64,000 nt of DNA from Poecilobothrus nobilitatus (GCA_947095535.1 OX352774.1:5642001-5706000); one strand, 5' to 3'; shown: positions 25,115 through 37,935, counted from the stretch's first letter. Notes: generated by a model from the letters alone, not told the origin. Made by a program: numbers and translations.

Positions 25115-25975
25115 AGCTTCGCCCACATCTGAGAGGAAAAGGGCCCAACAATTTGCAAGGGCATTGTATGAAAAAAATTGTTGGACCCTTTTCTTCTCGG
25201 ATGTGAAAATGTGGGCCCTTTTCCTCTCGGAAAAAAATTTTTAAAAAATGTGCCCATTAGTTTCACTCTGTCCGTCCGTCCGCCTGTTTACAAAATACCG
25301 TTATAGATAGAAAATAAAAATTTTAACCGTGGGCACATCTCATAAAAAAATTAATGTTGTAGAACAACTTTTTCATGTAGTCCTATCCATTATGGAGTTT
25401 CAACATCTCAAACTTTGAAAAGCCCTATTTTTAAATGCATATATTTCATGTCCTACCGGAAATATTTTTACCTTTATAAGTCAATATCAAAATTATATAA
25501 GAATAAAAACGCAAAAAAAATTTTTTTAAATAAATGAATAAATTGTATATCTAAGGTTTTTAAATTTAGTATTTAAATTTACCGTTATGTAAACACCAAA
25601 TTTTGAATGATTTTTTTATCTTCATAACTCCGGCACGCTTTAGGATAGGAACTTGAAATTTTAAGATAAGAAAGAACTTTTAAAATTAGTATAAGTTTCC
25701 TTAGAATATGTTTTTGTACCACCCTCAAAATTAAAATGTTTGTACAAAACATGAAAATGAAATCTTCAATTTTGACGTGTGTTAACGGTTTTTTTAAGTT
25801 ATATAGGGTTCCGGACTTACAGCCCCTCAAAATTGCAAAAAAAATCCTATTTTCATATTTTTTCTTATAAGAAAATTTTCAAATTTTGATGCAAGTCACA
25901 ATTCTAAACAGTTTGTATTAATCTTTTGGAAATGTACGCTTTTAAGAACAGTTGATTTACATTCTGCCTTGCTAT
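25115..25975 (-). mobile_element. R1 element copy with rearranged 3' end
   Basis: Read on the minus strand, this copy carries the R1 landmarks in order. They are ATTTCCAAAAG near 25935, GGGGCTGTAAGTCCGG near 25820, a GTGCCGGAGTTATGAA block near 25635, a (GGAC)n remnant at 25268-25284, and CAGAGTGAAACTAATGGGCA near 25265. The usual GCACATTT hairpin is replaced by a much larger GC-richer hairpin at 25124-25205, listed separately. Confidence 0.82.
25124..25205. repeat. 31-bp long-stem hairpin at R1 3' end
   Basis: Arms at 25124-25154 (starting CACATCTGAGAGGAAAAGGG) and 25175-25205 are reverse complements with 3 mismatches in 31 positions, around a 20-bp loop. A third copy of the GGGCCCTTTTCCTCTCGG part lies directly after it at 25213-25230. 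The arms are distinctly richer in G and C than the surroundings. No other R1 copy in the window has this stem. Confidence 0.88.
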
Positions 25976-28900
25976 GCATAGTTTGATTAATAGAAAAGAA
26001 TATAATACAATAGCTATTTTTCAACTCAAGAATGTTTAACTTAAAAAGGTTATAAAATTATATATTAAATCTCATGATTTATATTTAGTTTATTTTGCAT
26101 CATCGGTACTAAAATGAAAAATCTTTAAAATAAAAAGTATCTATAGAGGATATAAAAAAAATTGTTTACAGTTGATGCAAAATGTGTTTGTATTCCAATG
26201 TTGGTAATTGTACTTTAATACATACATATACATAGTACATACATTATTAAAATTTATGTTTATAGATAAAAGGTTTAATAAAAAATATAAAAAAATTTTG
26301 TATTTAACACATAAAATTTCTACTTTTTTTCTATTACATACTTTTGAAACTAGTTTGACGCTTTTTGATTGTTTTGCAAAAATAAATAGACAAAAAACTA
26401 AAATTTAAAATTGCATAACTAAAGTGGTTGGTCATTCATTTTTCTGTATATAACTGTAAAATATAATATTCTAATATTTTTTTTTTTTTTTTGTGTTAAT
26501 TTTTCATTATATGTAAATAATATTTCAACAAAGAACGGTAGTTTAAATTTATAAATATTAATTTGAATAAAAATGTTAAAAATCTAAAAGAAAAACAAAT
26601 AGCTACGAGTATATGTATATAAAATATAATACAAATGAATACATTATATGATAAAATTATTAGTATATTACATACATATATATAAAGTTATGTATACAGA
26701 TAGATTAATAAGAATTCCTATATTAAAATAACCTGTATGATACTTATATTAAAATAAAAAGGAGTCAGTAAAATGAATAAACTTGAGATTTTTGAAATAT
26801 CAATTTATCGAAGAATGTTAAAAATTTCATGGACAGACAATCAAGAAGTTCTTTGAAGAATTAAAAGTACAAAAGTAAAAAATTACTGACAATTATTAAC
26901 AGCTACCAAACATCCTATTTTAATATGAGGGGTCTGAAATATGAATTTCTCCAGTTAATTGTTCAGAGAAAAATTGAAGGGAGAAGAGGTATTCTAAGGA
27001 AAAAATTGTGATAGCTACGAAACATAAGAAATTGGATTGGTGTAATAAATATAGGAGACTAAATGCATTTGGTGACAGACAGAAGTATCTTTAAAAATAT
27101 AATAGAAAAGATTATTTGATCGCCAACTTTCAGTATTGGATATGCAGCAGAAGAATTTATTGTTTCTTATAAGTGAGTGGTACAAGGAAATTATCTGTAA
27201 AGGTAAAACATTATAATCGAAATTCAAAAATAAAATGATTGACAACATATTTTGGCTGTACTTTTACAATGAGGCTCCTTAGATTCCAATATGCCGTTGT
27301 CGTAATTACTATATAGTTTATAAGGTCACGATTTCGAATATATATGTCATTATACCGACAAATGTCATCATCTAGTGGCTAAAAAATGCATTAGGTACAC
27401 TTAATTAAAATAATTTTAAAAAATCTGAATTTAAAAATTCATTAAAATCGTATTTTCTAAAAAAAAAAAGGATTTTTTATAATATTATTAATATTATAAA
27501 AAATCCTTTTTTTTATAATATTAATAATATATTTATTACAATAATTTTTTACATTTACCGTTATTTTAAAAGTGGAAAACAATTTAACAAAAATGTATGT
27601 ATTTTTTTTTTTTTGACCACTAGATAATATTTGAGGACACTCGTACTATTTGGAAGTTCACCAATATCGATTTTTTATACAAATAACTTAAACACCTTTT
27701 CACTTACATAAATGAATACAATTTAGCATACATATGTATATTTTATAACAAAAAGATATTAATGTTTAAATGAAATGCCACTTGCCACAAATCCATGTTA
27801 AATTGATTACTTATTTTATTAAAAAAATTGACTCTATACATGGTATGAACATACATACATATATTAAAAATAATAATTTTAGACTGGGTGACGCGATTTA
27901 ATAACACATAAAAATATATATACCATCTAAAACAATACTCTACTAATACCTTTTAAATAATTACAATGAGCTTATGTCCATTTAGCCGAATGGCCCAACG
28001 CCATTTAACTTAATATCTTTTGACAATAGGAACATTTTGTAACTTTCTATTTGGCATAATGAGACTCTTTTCAAAAAGATATTTGACAAAAATATACTTT
28101 GCAAATATTATATTATGTAACCAACTGTAAAATCTCTCCCTATAATTAATTTTTTTTTACATACATTTATATTTCAACAATTAAAGCACATTTTGTTTTT
28201 TTAATATTATTTCCTTAAAAGTCTTTATGTGAAATGATATTTTCATATAAGTCTTTTGTTGTTAATAGGTGAAATGTCTTTTTGAGAGATGGTTTTAACC
28301 AAACTGTTATGTTCCCATTATAATGATCATTGAATTTGTGTTGCACACATTGCGTATAATAATAACTGGCCATACATTATTATTATTATTATAGGAAAAA
28401 TATTATCATGTTATTTATAATTCATTTTCTACAATTTAATTTTTTTTTTTTATTTTTCAATCTGAAAATTGGCTTTTAGTTTAATTAGTATTTTAAATTT
28501 TTTTTTTTTTTTTGAAAAACTTTTTAAATTAATTTATTATTATTTAATTATACGTGACAAAACTAACTACTTTTTAAATTGCAAAATTATAAAATAGAAT
28601 TAAAATAAAATTATTAGATTTAGCCTAAAATATAATTAATATTAAAGTACCTTTAGAATAAGCCTCAATGTATTTTTAAATTTATATTATTTAAAATTAA
28701 TGGTATTTTAAAATTTTTAAAGATGGTTTTTGGGTAAACAGGTAAGAGAAAGTTATTGAAAAATACTACAAGAAAAGCCAATTTTGACTGTACAGATTTT
28801 AGTACTCGTAACTCACATAGTTTTTGCAAGGGACATTTTAAATGATTCAAGAACTTAAGTAAAATGAAGTATTTCTTTAAAATTAGTGCTAACTTCTTAC

Positions 28901-29107
28901 AAATACGAGTACATCAACAAAAGAAGATCAAAGTATGGAATGAAGTTGGTATTTATACGAAATTTAAAAGTGATGAGTGAGTAATTTTTTTTTTTTTTGC
29001 AAAATTATACGTTGAATAGAAAAGATTGAAAGGATGGTTATAATAGTGGTATTTTTAGCAATGTGGCCATTGTGGAAAAATCTTTCTTCTAAGTGAATTT
29101 TCTTTCA
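25976..29107. other. AT-rich stretch, no gene seen
   Basis: I see no gene here. One long AT-rich palindrome is at 27462-27514. Short (ATT)n runs occur at 28376-28395. Poly-T tracts occur at 26478, 28441 and 28500. Confidence 0.4.
27462..27514. repeat. Perfect 25-bp AT-rich palindrome, 3-bp spacer
   Basis: The arm is A8 followed by GGATTTTTTATAATATT. The right arm is its exact complement ending in T8. Part of the loop-side sequence (TATAATATTAATAATAT) repeats just downstream. Such AT palindromes can extrude as cruciforms. Confidence 0.85.
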
Positions 29108-29292
29108 CAGTGGCCTAGTGGGTAAGAGCGTATAAAATACGCTGTAAACACCGAGGGAGTATGGGTTCGAATTCCACACACGCCGTAAGAGATATTCCCC
29201 TTTACGATATTTACACGTCTGAACAGGAAAGGCTGTGTAATTTCCTGTCCACATTTATGTGGCAGAGAAATGCATTAAAAAAAAAAAAAATA
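29108..29292 (+). mobile_element. SINE-1 copy, slightly 5'-truncated
   Basis: The copy begins at GTGGCCTAGTGGGTAAGAGC, missing the first 15 or so bases of the head. It has a B box GGGTTCGAATTCC, then the body and the AGGAAA / TTTCCT and CCACATTTATGTGG stems. It ends in a 14-base A tail. The CCACG word of the body is deleted here. Confidence 0.88.
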
Positions 29293-30949
29293 TAACTTAT
29301 TGAGATTTAAAGAAAAAAAAAATTACGATGCATAATGACAATTGAAATCTAGTTGTCAAAGTTGAAATTCTGCGTTAAAGCTAAAAACTTTTGCGTCATG
29401 GCTGCTACGAAACTAGATAGTTACTTTCATTATATGCATTTGCGTTTCTGCACGATGACTACCCTCATTATGCTTCAAAAAAAGGATATATACTTACATT
29501 GAACATTATATATTAAAAGGAGTATACTTTAAGCCAAGGCAATCATAAGTACTTTTGTATATTAGGAATTAATTTATTAGGAATATTAAAATTATTTCGA
29601 CCAGCATAAGTTATTTGTTATCGAGAAACAATTATTTCAAATATTTTACTAAAACATACAAGAGTCCTTAATTTACCATTCAATTTGCATGTTTTTTTTT
29701 CCTAACTAGAAAAAATCTTTTAAATTGAAGTTTTATCATGATTCTTACAAAGACGCCAGCAAATATCAAATAGTTACGACAGCAAAGAATATATAAAGTT
29801 AAAGAAGTGCAAGATAATTTAAATAATAAAAAAAAAAGATTAATAAGTTTCTAATTATAATTTAATTAATAAAACTATATAATAAAATAAAATTGTTATT
29901 AGAAAAACACTCTAGATGTCACTAATCACTATCTCAAATTCTGAAGTTTCTCAATATTTATTTCTGTTTTGACACGTCTCGACTATCATGATAGTAACGC
30001 GCCGCACAGATATTAAAACAAAATTTTTTTTTTTTTGTAAACCAATATGTGCCTATATTATATTTGACTTGCTTCTTAAGATGTCTGTTCTAATACATAG
30101 AAATATAAGAAATAGAATACCTACTTATATAACAAATCCTTTTTTTTTTTTTGTTAAACATTTAAATTTATTTTTTCTATATACATAAATTAATAAAAAT
30201 CAATTAACTATTTATAACTATATTCGAAATAAAACAATAATAAATTGACTAATCGATTTTTTTTTTTCAACCACTTAATTTTAAATGACTCATCATTTTT
30301 TTTTTCATAACAAAAAAAAAATATATATTTTAATTCTTGTCTTCCATTTTTTTTTTTTTTTTGTTTGTTTTGGTATTAATTAATGCATAAAAATTAGTAA
30401 AAGATTTTTGATTTGGTATTAAAAACGTATAAAACCGCATTATCTGGTTTTAATTAATTCATGATATACTTAAATATTTTTGAAAAATTTTTAAAATATT
30501 TTAATGACAATACCAGAAGCTTTATACCTTTTAAAAGTAGTTGATAATAAAAATTTTAAATAATTTCTTTAAAATACCGAAAAATCTATTTGAAAATATT
30601 TTTTTGTTTTTTATCTTATCCTTATCACTTTCATTTTTATTGCTTTTCTATATTTTGAATCATTAATAAGAGAGATTTACTTAAGGGCGTACCTCTTAAA
30701 TAGACATAAGATTAAATTACTCTTCTTTTTAAATTTCAAATATTAATGGTTATAAAAATGCTTTGCATTAATTTTTTTTTTATTTAAGAAATTTTTAATT
30801 TTTTACTTTTTATTTTCATTTAAAATATAAAACCTCAGTCGAAAAAAAAATAAAAATTTTTCAATTCAAAAATGCAGTGTAGAAGAAGGAGACTTTAAGT
30901 TTTTAAAAAAAATTGAATATTATATTTTAATAAAGGAGTAATTTAAAAA
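29293..30949. other. AT-rich stretch, no feature seen
   Basis: No gene or clear repeat. Composition is dominated by poly-A/T runs, especially 30140-30155 and 30260-30365. Confidence 0.4.
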
Positions 30950-32135
30950 AAACAAGTAAAAGTAAACAGTAAGTCGATGCAACCGACTTATTTATACTTA
31001 TTTATATATTTATATTTATATAAGTTATTTTAGTTAGGTATTTAATATAACTAAGCTAAAAAAATAAATGCTTTTACAACCTTTGTACAAAATTTCAGAT
31101 TTCTATCTTTATTAAATTCGAAAATATGGTTGTTAGGTCTTGGGAAGTGTGTGAAGGCACGCGGATCACCACCCCAATTCATCTCAAATTTTAGAGACAT
31201 CAACAGGGTAGAACATTCTTATATCAAATTTCAAGTTTATATATTTATTAATTTCGAAGATATGCTTGTTTGGTCTTAGAAGTTGTGTGGCAGATACCCG
31301 AACAACCATTCTAATTCATCTTAAATTTTGGACAAATCAGGGATTCAGGAAACAACACCCTAGTACCAAATTCGAAGTTTCTATCTTTATTAATTTCGAA
31401 GATATGCTTGTTCGGTTTTGGGAGGTGTATGGGAGGTACCCGAACGACCATTCCAATTCATCTCAAATTTTAGGCAAATCAGGGATTTAGGAAACAGCAC
31501 CCTCGTATCAAAGTTGAAGTTCCTATCTTTATTAATTTCGAAGATATGCATGTTCGGTTTTGGGAGTTGTATGGGAGGTACCCGAACAGCTCCTCCAATT
31601 CATCTCAAATTTTGGACAAATCAGGGATTCAAGAAACAATACCCTAGTACCAAATTTGAAGTTTCTATCTTTATTAATTTCGAATATATGCTTGTTAAGT
31701 TTTGGGATTTGTATGGGAGGTACTCGAACAACCACGCCAATTCATCTCAAATTTTAGGGATATCAGGGATTCAGAAAAACACACCCTCGTACAAAATTTT
31801 AAGTTTCTATCTTTATTAATTTCGAAAATATGCGTATCAGGTTTTGGAAGTTGTATGGGAGGTACTCGAACGCATGGTCCGATTTCGCCCATTTACAATT
31901 CCCGCCTTACCTTAGTCATTGTTAACCTACAGTATAAATTTCATCAAGATAGCATCATTATTTTTTGAGTTATCGTGCGTACGGACGGACGGACGGAAAT
32001 CGCTAAATCGACTCAGGCGGTAATCCTGATTCAGAATATATATACATGTCTATACCTAACTCGCTTCCTTTTGGTGGTTACAAACACCATACCAAAGTTA
32101 ATATACCCTATACTTAATGTGTAGGGTATAAAAAA
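30950..32135 (+). mobile_element. R2-class element with 142-bp central array (mini-me/DINE-like)
   Basis: The 5' end holds AACAAGTAAAAGTAAACAGT and a small AAGTCG / CGACTT hairpin (30971-30989). The 3' end has TGAGTTATCGTGCGTACGGA, (GGAC)n at about 31979-31996 and AAATCGACTCAG. It closes with the hairpin TATACCCTATAC / GTGTAGGGTATA (32102-32130) and a short A run. Both the central array and the microsatellite lie where they do in the 9740 element. The internal unit differs, so this is a different subfamily. No protein is encoded: the unit length is not a multiple of three. Confidence 0.82.
31081..31920 (+). repeat. 142-bp tandem array, about six units
   Basis: The landmark TATGCTTGTT (or a close variant) occurs at 31261, 31403, 31545, 31687 and 31829, exactly 142 bp apart. 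An older first unit stands 136 bp upstream at 31125. Each unit has a TTTCTATCTTTATTAATTTC stretch, GTATGGGAGGTACCCGAAC and CCAATTCATCTCAAATTTT. The GGTACCCGAAC word echoes GCTACCCGAACC of the 9740 array, so the two arrays may share an origin. Confidence 0.92.
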
Positions 32136-33669
32136 ATGGTATTTACGAGATGTCAATGACGGTTTAATGTTTCGATTCAACGATTAGTCTTGTAAATCAT
32201 TCTGTACTAAATGTACATATTTAAACAAAAAGACTTGAAACCATATTCATATAATATGTACCTAGATATTATTATTTTAAATTTTGTATCTTTAAGACAT
32301 TACTCAAAAACTGCGGAGCTTTACTTAGAGTAAGGTATGTGCAATTAGGAGCATACTGTTTTACCGAAAATGAACTACCAGCTAAAAATTTTCAACAGAT
32401 CTTGAGTTTCGTAGAGGACAGTAGGACTAACAGAAGTATTCATAATAGAAGTTAGAATAAATAATATATGTAGTAATAAGAGGAGCACAATAGATATATG
32501 TATACATCAAAAGGTCTCAGTATTATTTACTTCTTAAATAATATTAATAATCTAATCTAATAATCTTGATTTTATTATTTTAGATATAATGCAAATTTTC
32601 ACAGTTTCTACCAGTTGATAAGAAAATGTGAAACCGCACAATACCGTAATTTTTTTTATTGAATTTTCTTCCAAAATCCAAACTATAATATAATTTTATG
32701 ATACAATCATAAGTTCTTATAACTCCTAATATATGTTATATTATTTAAATTTACTAAAAATATAAATAAAATTCGTTTTTTAATACCTTAAATGTAATAT
32801 ACAAGTTGCAAAAATAAAAAACTAAATTTGTTTGTTTCTGTCCAAAATAATTATGCTGTATGTAGCTAATATGCGCCAACTGAGTGTTCAGTGCAAGATT
32901 AAAAAAAATGTTTTTTTTCCTATATATTTAATTAAAATTTTTTACTTCATTCAATTTTAAATAAAATATATATAAATTTGAATTAAAATCTGGAAAATAT
33001 AAAAAGACAATTTTTATTATATAGGTATAATTAGGTACTATGAATGACAAAAGTAAGTCAACACTCTCTGTTTTCTGTTTTTGATTTTAATTGCAAATCA
33101 AAAATAAAATAATTATAGGGTTTGTTTTTAATTTTCATTGCCAAATATTTCTAAAAATTAGAGTACATACGAAAAAAACGATACTAAAACAAACTAAAAT
33201 AAATTTTATCCTCCTAAGTTGTAATTTTTAACTGAATCTTTTCTAAACAAAAACCAAGAAGAGTATGTTATTGTAATTTTTAAGCTATAGTGTTTGGAGA
33301 ATGGAGAAGGCAGATAAAAATCTAAATTTACATTAACATAGAACATACATACATAATATATGTGATTTTTCTTTTTTCTTTTGGAATCAAGAAATTTTGT
33401 ATCCCATATTTTGTAATTTTGATATCCCATATCCCATATTTTGTAATTCACGGTAAAATATACGTACACACCAGCTACAGGGCCCGTAGTAATATTATAT
33501 TTCAATAAAAAATTCAATCTGTGGAAAATATGCCACCTTTGAGAGTAATTTTAAAATTTAAAGAGTATTAATTTTAATTTTAGAAAATAAGTTTTCAATT
33601 TTTAACCAAAATATTATAATTAACGGGGCAGAGTTAAAAATTGACTGTTTAACGCTCAAAAAGATAGAA
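32136..33669. other. AT-rich stretch, no gene seen
   Basis: Nothing identifiable apart from a short direct repeat TCCCATATTTTGTAATTT near 33402 and 33430. Confidence 0.4.
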
Positions 33670-33832
33670 GAACGGACACAGATAGATTAATCGACTCAGA
33701 ATTCAATCATGGGCAAGAATATGATATACTTTTGCATGTACGTACATTTCGTTCCCTTAAAAGTCTCACAAATGTAATGGCAAATTTATTATACTCTTGA
33801 ATTAAGTTTGTACGGGTATACAAAAGAAGAAA
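33670..33832 (+). mobile_element. R2 element, 3'-end fragment
   Basis: This fragment keeps a GGACACAGATAG relic of the microsatellite, ATTAATCGACTCAGAATTCA, the GTAATGGCAAATTTATTATA block and a final GTACGGGTATACAAAAG. It corresponds to the last 160 bp or so of the 9740 element. The 5' part is missing or unrecognisable. Confidence 0.75.
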
Positions 33833-36610
33833 ATTTAGTTCTTCGAACGAAATTTGGAAAACATTCACTGTCTTTTGATGTTTTTAAGCAAATACAACAT
33901 TTTTAGCACGTTCGAAATATTAAAGCAAGATATAAAATAATGTCAGTTGTTAAGAAAGCTATATACATTTCATCCAAAACTTTAATAACAATTCATCCAC
34001 CTTTCATGAGTGTTTTTCGGTCATATAGGTTTTTTATACTATTATTTTTTAGTTTGTTATAAATTATAGAAGATATTTTTAATAAAATGACAATAAATCT
34101 AAAAACTCAAAAATATATAAATTTTTGGATGTTCAATAATTTTTGACACTCATTGTACATACTTGTAAAATATCTTTAATATTAGTTCCTTAACATGAAA
34201 AACAATTTAATTCAAAAGAGTTTTCAAAATGGAATTAATTTCATTATTTAAATTAAAAATTTTTGTGTTATTTTAATTTTAACATTTTCATTAAAAAATT
34301 TTTAAGATACTAAAATTTGTTTCTGTTGTGTTAATATTTTCTTTTTATTTTGTCAGTGTTAAAACCTTAAATATATGATTAAAATTAACAATTTAAAATT
34401 ATTTTTTTAAATTATTTTAAAATTATTTAAATTAAAATTGTTACCGTTACTATAATAACAGTTACTATGATTTTTGCATTAATCACTTAAGATCCATTTT
34501 TTTCAGCGGGAGGTGTAGATCTCCAAAAGACACTAAGAAATGTTAAACCTTCTTGATAATGTAAGATTTTTACCTACTAAAATCACTTGCCCGCCATAGC
34601 TAACATAATGAAGTAATCAACCTAACTGCAGTAATAGTATAATGGCTATGAGAAATGTGATGAGGAAAGGAAAGGAATAAAGAAAAGGAATTTTAAACTA
34701 TAAAGTAGGAGTGGGATTAAATTGTAATTTTAGCAGCAACAAGTTTACGAATTTTTTGAACTTTTTTATATTATATGAAACGGTGAACATTTCGATTGGA
34801 AATGTGTCCCACAATGTAGACGTACGAGATAAGAATGAGTTCCTATATTTAATTGTTCTATTTCTTATAGGCTCCACTACGTAATTATGAGAGAAATATA
34901 CTTTACGTGTTACGTTGGATTAGTTGAAGTTATTTATCTATTTTGTTTTTTGAGTACAATTTATTTATAAACTTTTTAATTAGATAACGATTGTTGTATT
35001 TTGTTAAATTTTTACCAAATTCTGTTGCATTATGTAATAGCTTATTGAGTTGGAGTTCTAGTTCGAGTTCGAGTTAGACATCGTTTTAAATTAATGGCCT
35101 GTGTATGAAACTAAAGCCCCTTGAAAATACATTATTGTTGGCTTGACAATCGAATCATATAAATTAATACATTTAAAAAAAACTCAATAAAAACTTGAGC
35201 AATATTCATATTACATATCCTAATGGCTGTATTTCTGTAAAAAAAAAATCTTGTAAAATTTACTCATTTAAGGCTATCCATTTTTTAAAACTTTCATTAC
35301 AAAACTATAATAAATAAAATTCTATTATAGAATAGAAACGAACAGACGGTCAAAATAGATAAAAATCAACATTTTCAAAACGAAATACAAAATAATAATA
35401 AAATAGAATCTACAAAACAACTCAATACATATTAGATACACATCTGGGGAATCATATGTCTGCCTGCCTTATTTGAATGTAGGCGATATGACAAGAAAAA
35501 AGTAAAGATTTTGGTGTTTTGTTTTTTGTTTAGTTTTTGTTTAGTTTTAGATGAAAATTATCGTCACATCTTTTTCCCAGTTACGGCGATTCACCTGAAA
35601 TCTTTTACCTACCTGTTCAAATTTACATAATATATGTATATACGAATATGTTTATCTAGTTCTATATTTCTGTTTTTTTTTGTTTTTAATTTTATTCATA
35701 TTAGTTGTGTTTATGTTTTTTTTTTTGTGTTTTTTATATTATTAAGAGACTAAGAAATACATATTCTAAAATGTATTCATGTTGTTCCATCATTTAAATA
35801 TTTTTTTTTTTATTTTGTTAGTAAAATCAAATGTGTGTAGAAAGGTTTATCTGGGTATAATTTATTTAAAATAACAGGTAAAATTTTGATGGTTTATTAA
35901 GATGACAACATATTTGGGACTAATGAGACATTAAAAGAATGTTTTTAAATTTAGTCTGGAACTATTATTAAAAATCACAGTTTTTTTTTTTTAACACAAA
36001 AAAAACCTTGAAAGCTTTAAAAAGAAATGGTGAAAATAGAAAGAAAAAATTTTAAATAATAATTAACATCGAAACAACTTAATTTACTCAAAACAAGAAT
36101 AAGCAAAAAAAAAAAACAAAAAAAAAACCAAAATGATAATTTAAATATTCAAAAAACAAAAATGAAATGTATAGAAAAAAAAGAAATATGAATATTCTAT
36201 ATTTAGTAGCTATTTAAATTTATATGTATAGATTTATTTTTAAATATAGTTTAGTATTGAAAAACAGTTGAAAACTGTAATAATAAAAGAAGCACACAAA
36301 AATGAAGATAAAACTGAACTGGAATTTTGTAATGATCAACTGGTACAAGATTTTAAAGCAATCTCCGATAAAACACTATTTAAATTGGCAAGTAATTTTT
36401 TTATAAGCTTATGAATGTATAAGAAAGTATAAAGTGACAACAGTAAAAATTGACCTAGAGAGAGAAAGAGATTAATTTTACATAGCTTCTTTAAGTTTGA
36501 AAGTAGATACTTCCTATAGAAATAATATGCCTATATGTTATGAACATTTGTTAAATAATTAAAGACGTAAAGCATGACGTAATAATTAAAGATAGTTGCT
36601 CTATAGCATC
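33833..36610. other. AT-rich stretch containing one R3 copy
   Basis: No gene. R3 fragment b lies at 34498-34690. The rest is poly-A/T rich, for example 35980-36140. A short GAGTTC-type repeat is at 35040-35070. Confidence 0.4.
34498..34690 (+). repeat. R3 dispersed repeat, fragment b
   Basis: The most diverged of the four copies. It has GCGGGAGGTGTAGATCTCC, AAAGACACTAAGAAATGT, then TTTTTACCTACTAAAATCAC, CAGTAATAGTATAATGGCTA and GAGGAAAGGAAAGGAATAAA, in the same order as the copy at 37498. Confidence 0.6.
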
Positions 36611-36735
36611 TATTATTATTACTATTTATTATACAATATTACGACATAAAATTTCTACTTCTTATATGATTTGACTGCGGTTTGAATACATGATCTCACA
36701 CAATTTGTCAACTTAACCACTGTATGACATATTAA
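36611..36735 (-). mobile_element. SINE-2 copy (tRNA-like, (AAT)n tail)
   Basis: On the minus strand an A-box-like CAGTGGTTAAGTTG is followed about 35 bp later by a B-box-like GTATTCAAACCGC. A shared body follows (AGTAGAAATTTTATGTCGTA). It ends in a TAATAATAATAGATGC tail. The copy at 39358 shares the boxes, body and tail type. SINEs with short-repeat tails instead of poly-A are known. I infer the class from two copies. Confidence 0.65.
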
Positions 36736-37497
36736 GTTAAATTTAAAACTATTCTTCAGAAAAAAATATTCAGCAACCCTCTTGATAAAATGTACATAAC
36801 AACTTCACACACTTCCTATTTTCATCTGTTTCATATTCAAAATTTAAACATGACAAAATAAAGCGATCAATTTTTTTTTTTTTATTTTAAGGTTTTAACG
36901 CGTTATGGAGTGAGATATTACATATTCAAAATTTCGAAATATTTAAATATATATATATACAAAATGTATAATTTTTTTATTTAATTAATTTAGTTATTCT
37001 GGATGTGGTTTAAAACAAAAAACCTGTTGATTGGCTGTCATTTCGTTAACGCCTCATTCTCTTTTTAAAAGGGGATTTTAACATATAGAAAAATTTAATT
37101 TTAGACTCACATTTTGTATGAATTTATTTACTGGAAAATGAAAATACATAATTAGAAAATGATAAAAAGATTATTGACATTTTGTGAAGAAATAAAAAAA
37201 ATTGTGTTGACAACTAATCAAACTATTGTTACTTGTTTATTAAGTTAAATTATAATTTATTATTAGACAATTTAATCTATACTATAATTAAAATTGAAAA
37301 AATAATTGAAAAAAAATTAAAATGATTGTTATTTGTGGTAATATTCAAATGAATGTACATAATTCAAATGTGATAATATAAAAAAATCCTATAACACTTC
37401 TTTTTACTTTTTGAATAAGATTAATTAAGCTCAAAAATGCGTCATTTGTCTCATTGATGATCCCGTCGAGATTAATACTCCACTTCTCATTTTTTTT

Positions 37498-37675
37498 TTC
37501 CCCTAAGGGAAGTGGGAATCTTCCAAAGACACCAAGAATTTTCCCTCTTGGTAGTGTCAGATTCTTACTGACTAAACTCTTACCTGCGAACGCAGTATAA
37601 TGGCTAGGAAGTAGGGATAGAAAAGGATAGGAAAATGGATACGGAAACATTGAATTGGAAACGCGTCATAATATT
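37498..37675 (+). repeat. R3 dispersed repeat, best copy (c)
   Basis: The blocks in order are: CTAAGGGAAGTGGGAATCTT, CCAAAGACACCAAGAATTTT, CCCTCTTGGTAGTGTCAGAT, TCTTACTGACTAAACTC, AACGCAGTATAATGGCTAGG, AAGTAGGGATAGAAAAGGAT and ACATTGAATTGGAAACG. It is somewhat GC-richer than its flanks. A minus-strand open frame across it (37345-37650) matches no family I know. It could be the 3' or untranslated part of a retroelement. I cannot name it. Confidence 0.7.
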
Positions 37676-37861
37676 AGATCTTTCCTCTTTTTTATAAATG
37701 TCTTGTAGATAATGACACTTCCTCTAAAGAAATAAAAACACCGATACCACCTCTCAAAAAATTTCAAGAGTATAGAGACTACAATTGATCATTTCTACTA
37801 CGTGGAACTACCTAAGTTTTACTCTAAGTGGTTATAGCAATTTGTTTGTTGTCAGAATTGT

Positions 37862-37935
37862 AAAAATGTGAAACTTATTATATTATCCAATGTATTTTTT
37901 GCAATACATTGGAGAATAATAAGTTCCACATTTTT
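37862..37935. repeat. 74-nt imperfect hairpin, pre-miRNA-like shape
   Basis: The arm AAAAATGTGAAACTTATTAT pairs with ATAATAAGTTCCACATTTTT, with one mismatch. After a small asymmetric bulge, CCAATGTATT pairs with AATACATTGG, closing on a TTTTGC loop. The stem is about 33 bp and the total length and bulge pattern resemble an insect pre-miRNA. It could equally be a tiny foldback MITE. Nothing shows transcription. Confidence 0.6.

Noticed and set aside
29988..30188. Frame with a possible membrane segment
   Set aside because: Phenylalanine runs come from poly-T tracts. No start context, neighbour or motif supports a gene.
31266..31968. Overlapping open frames on both strands giving similar peptides with GGTRT-type words
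   Set aside because: These are translations of the 142-bp tandem repeat. The period is not a multiple of three and frames are open on both strands, so the similarity is DNA-level.
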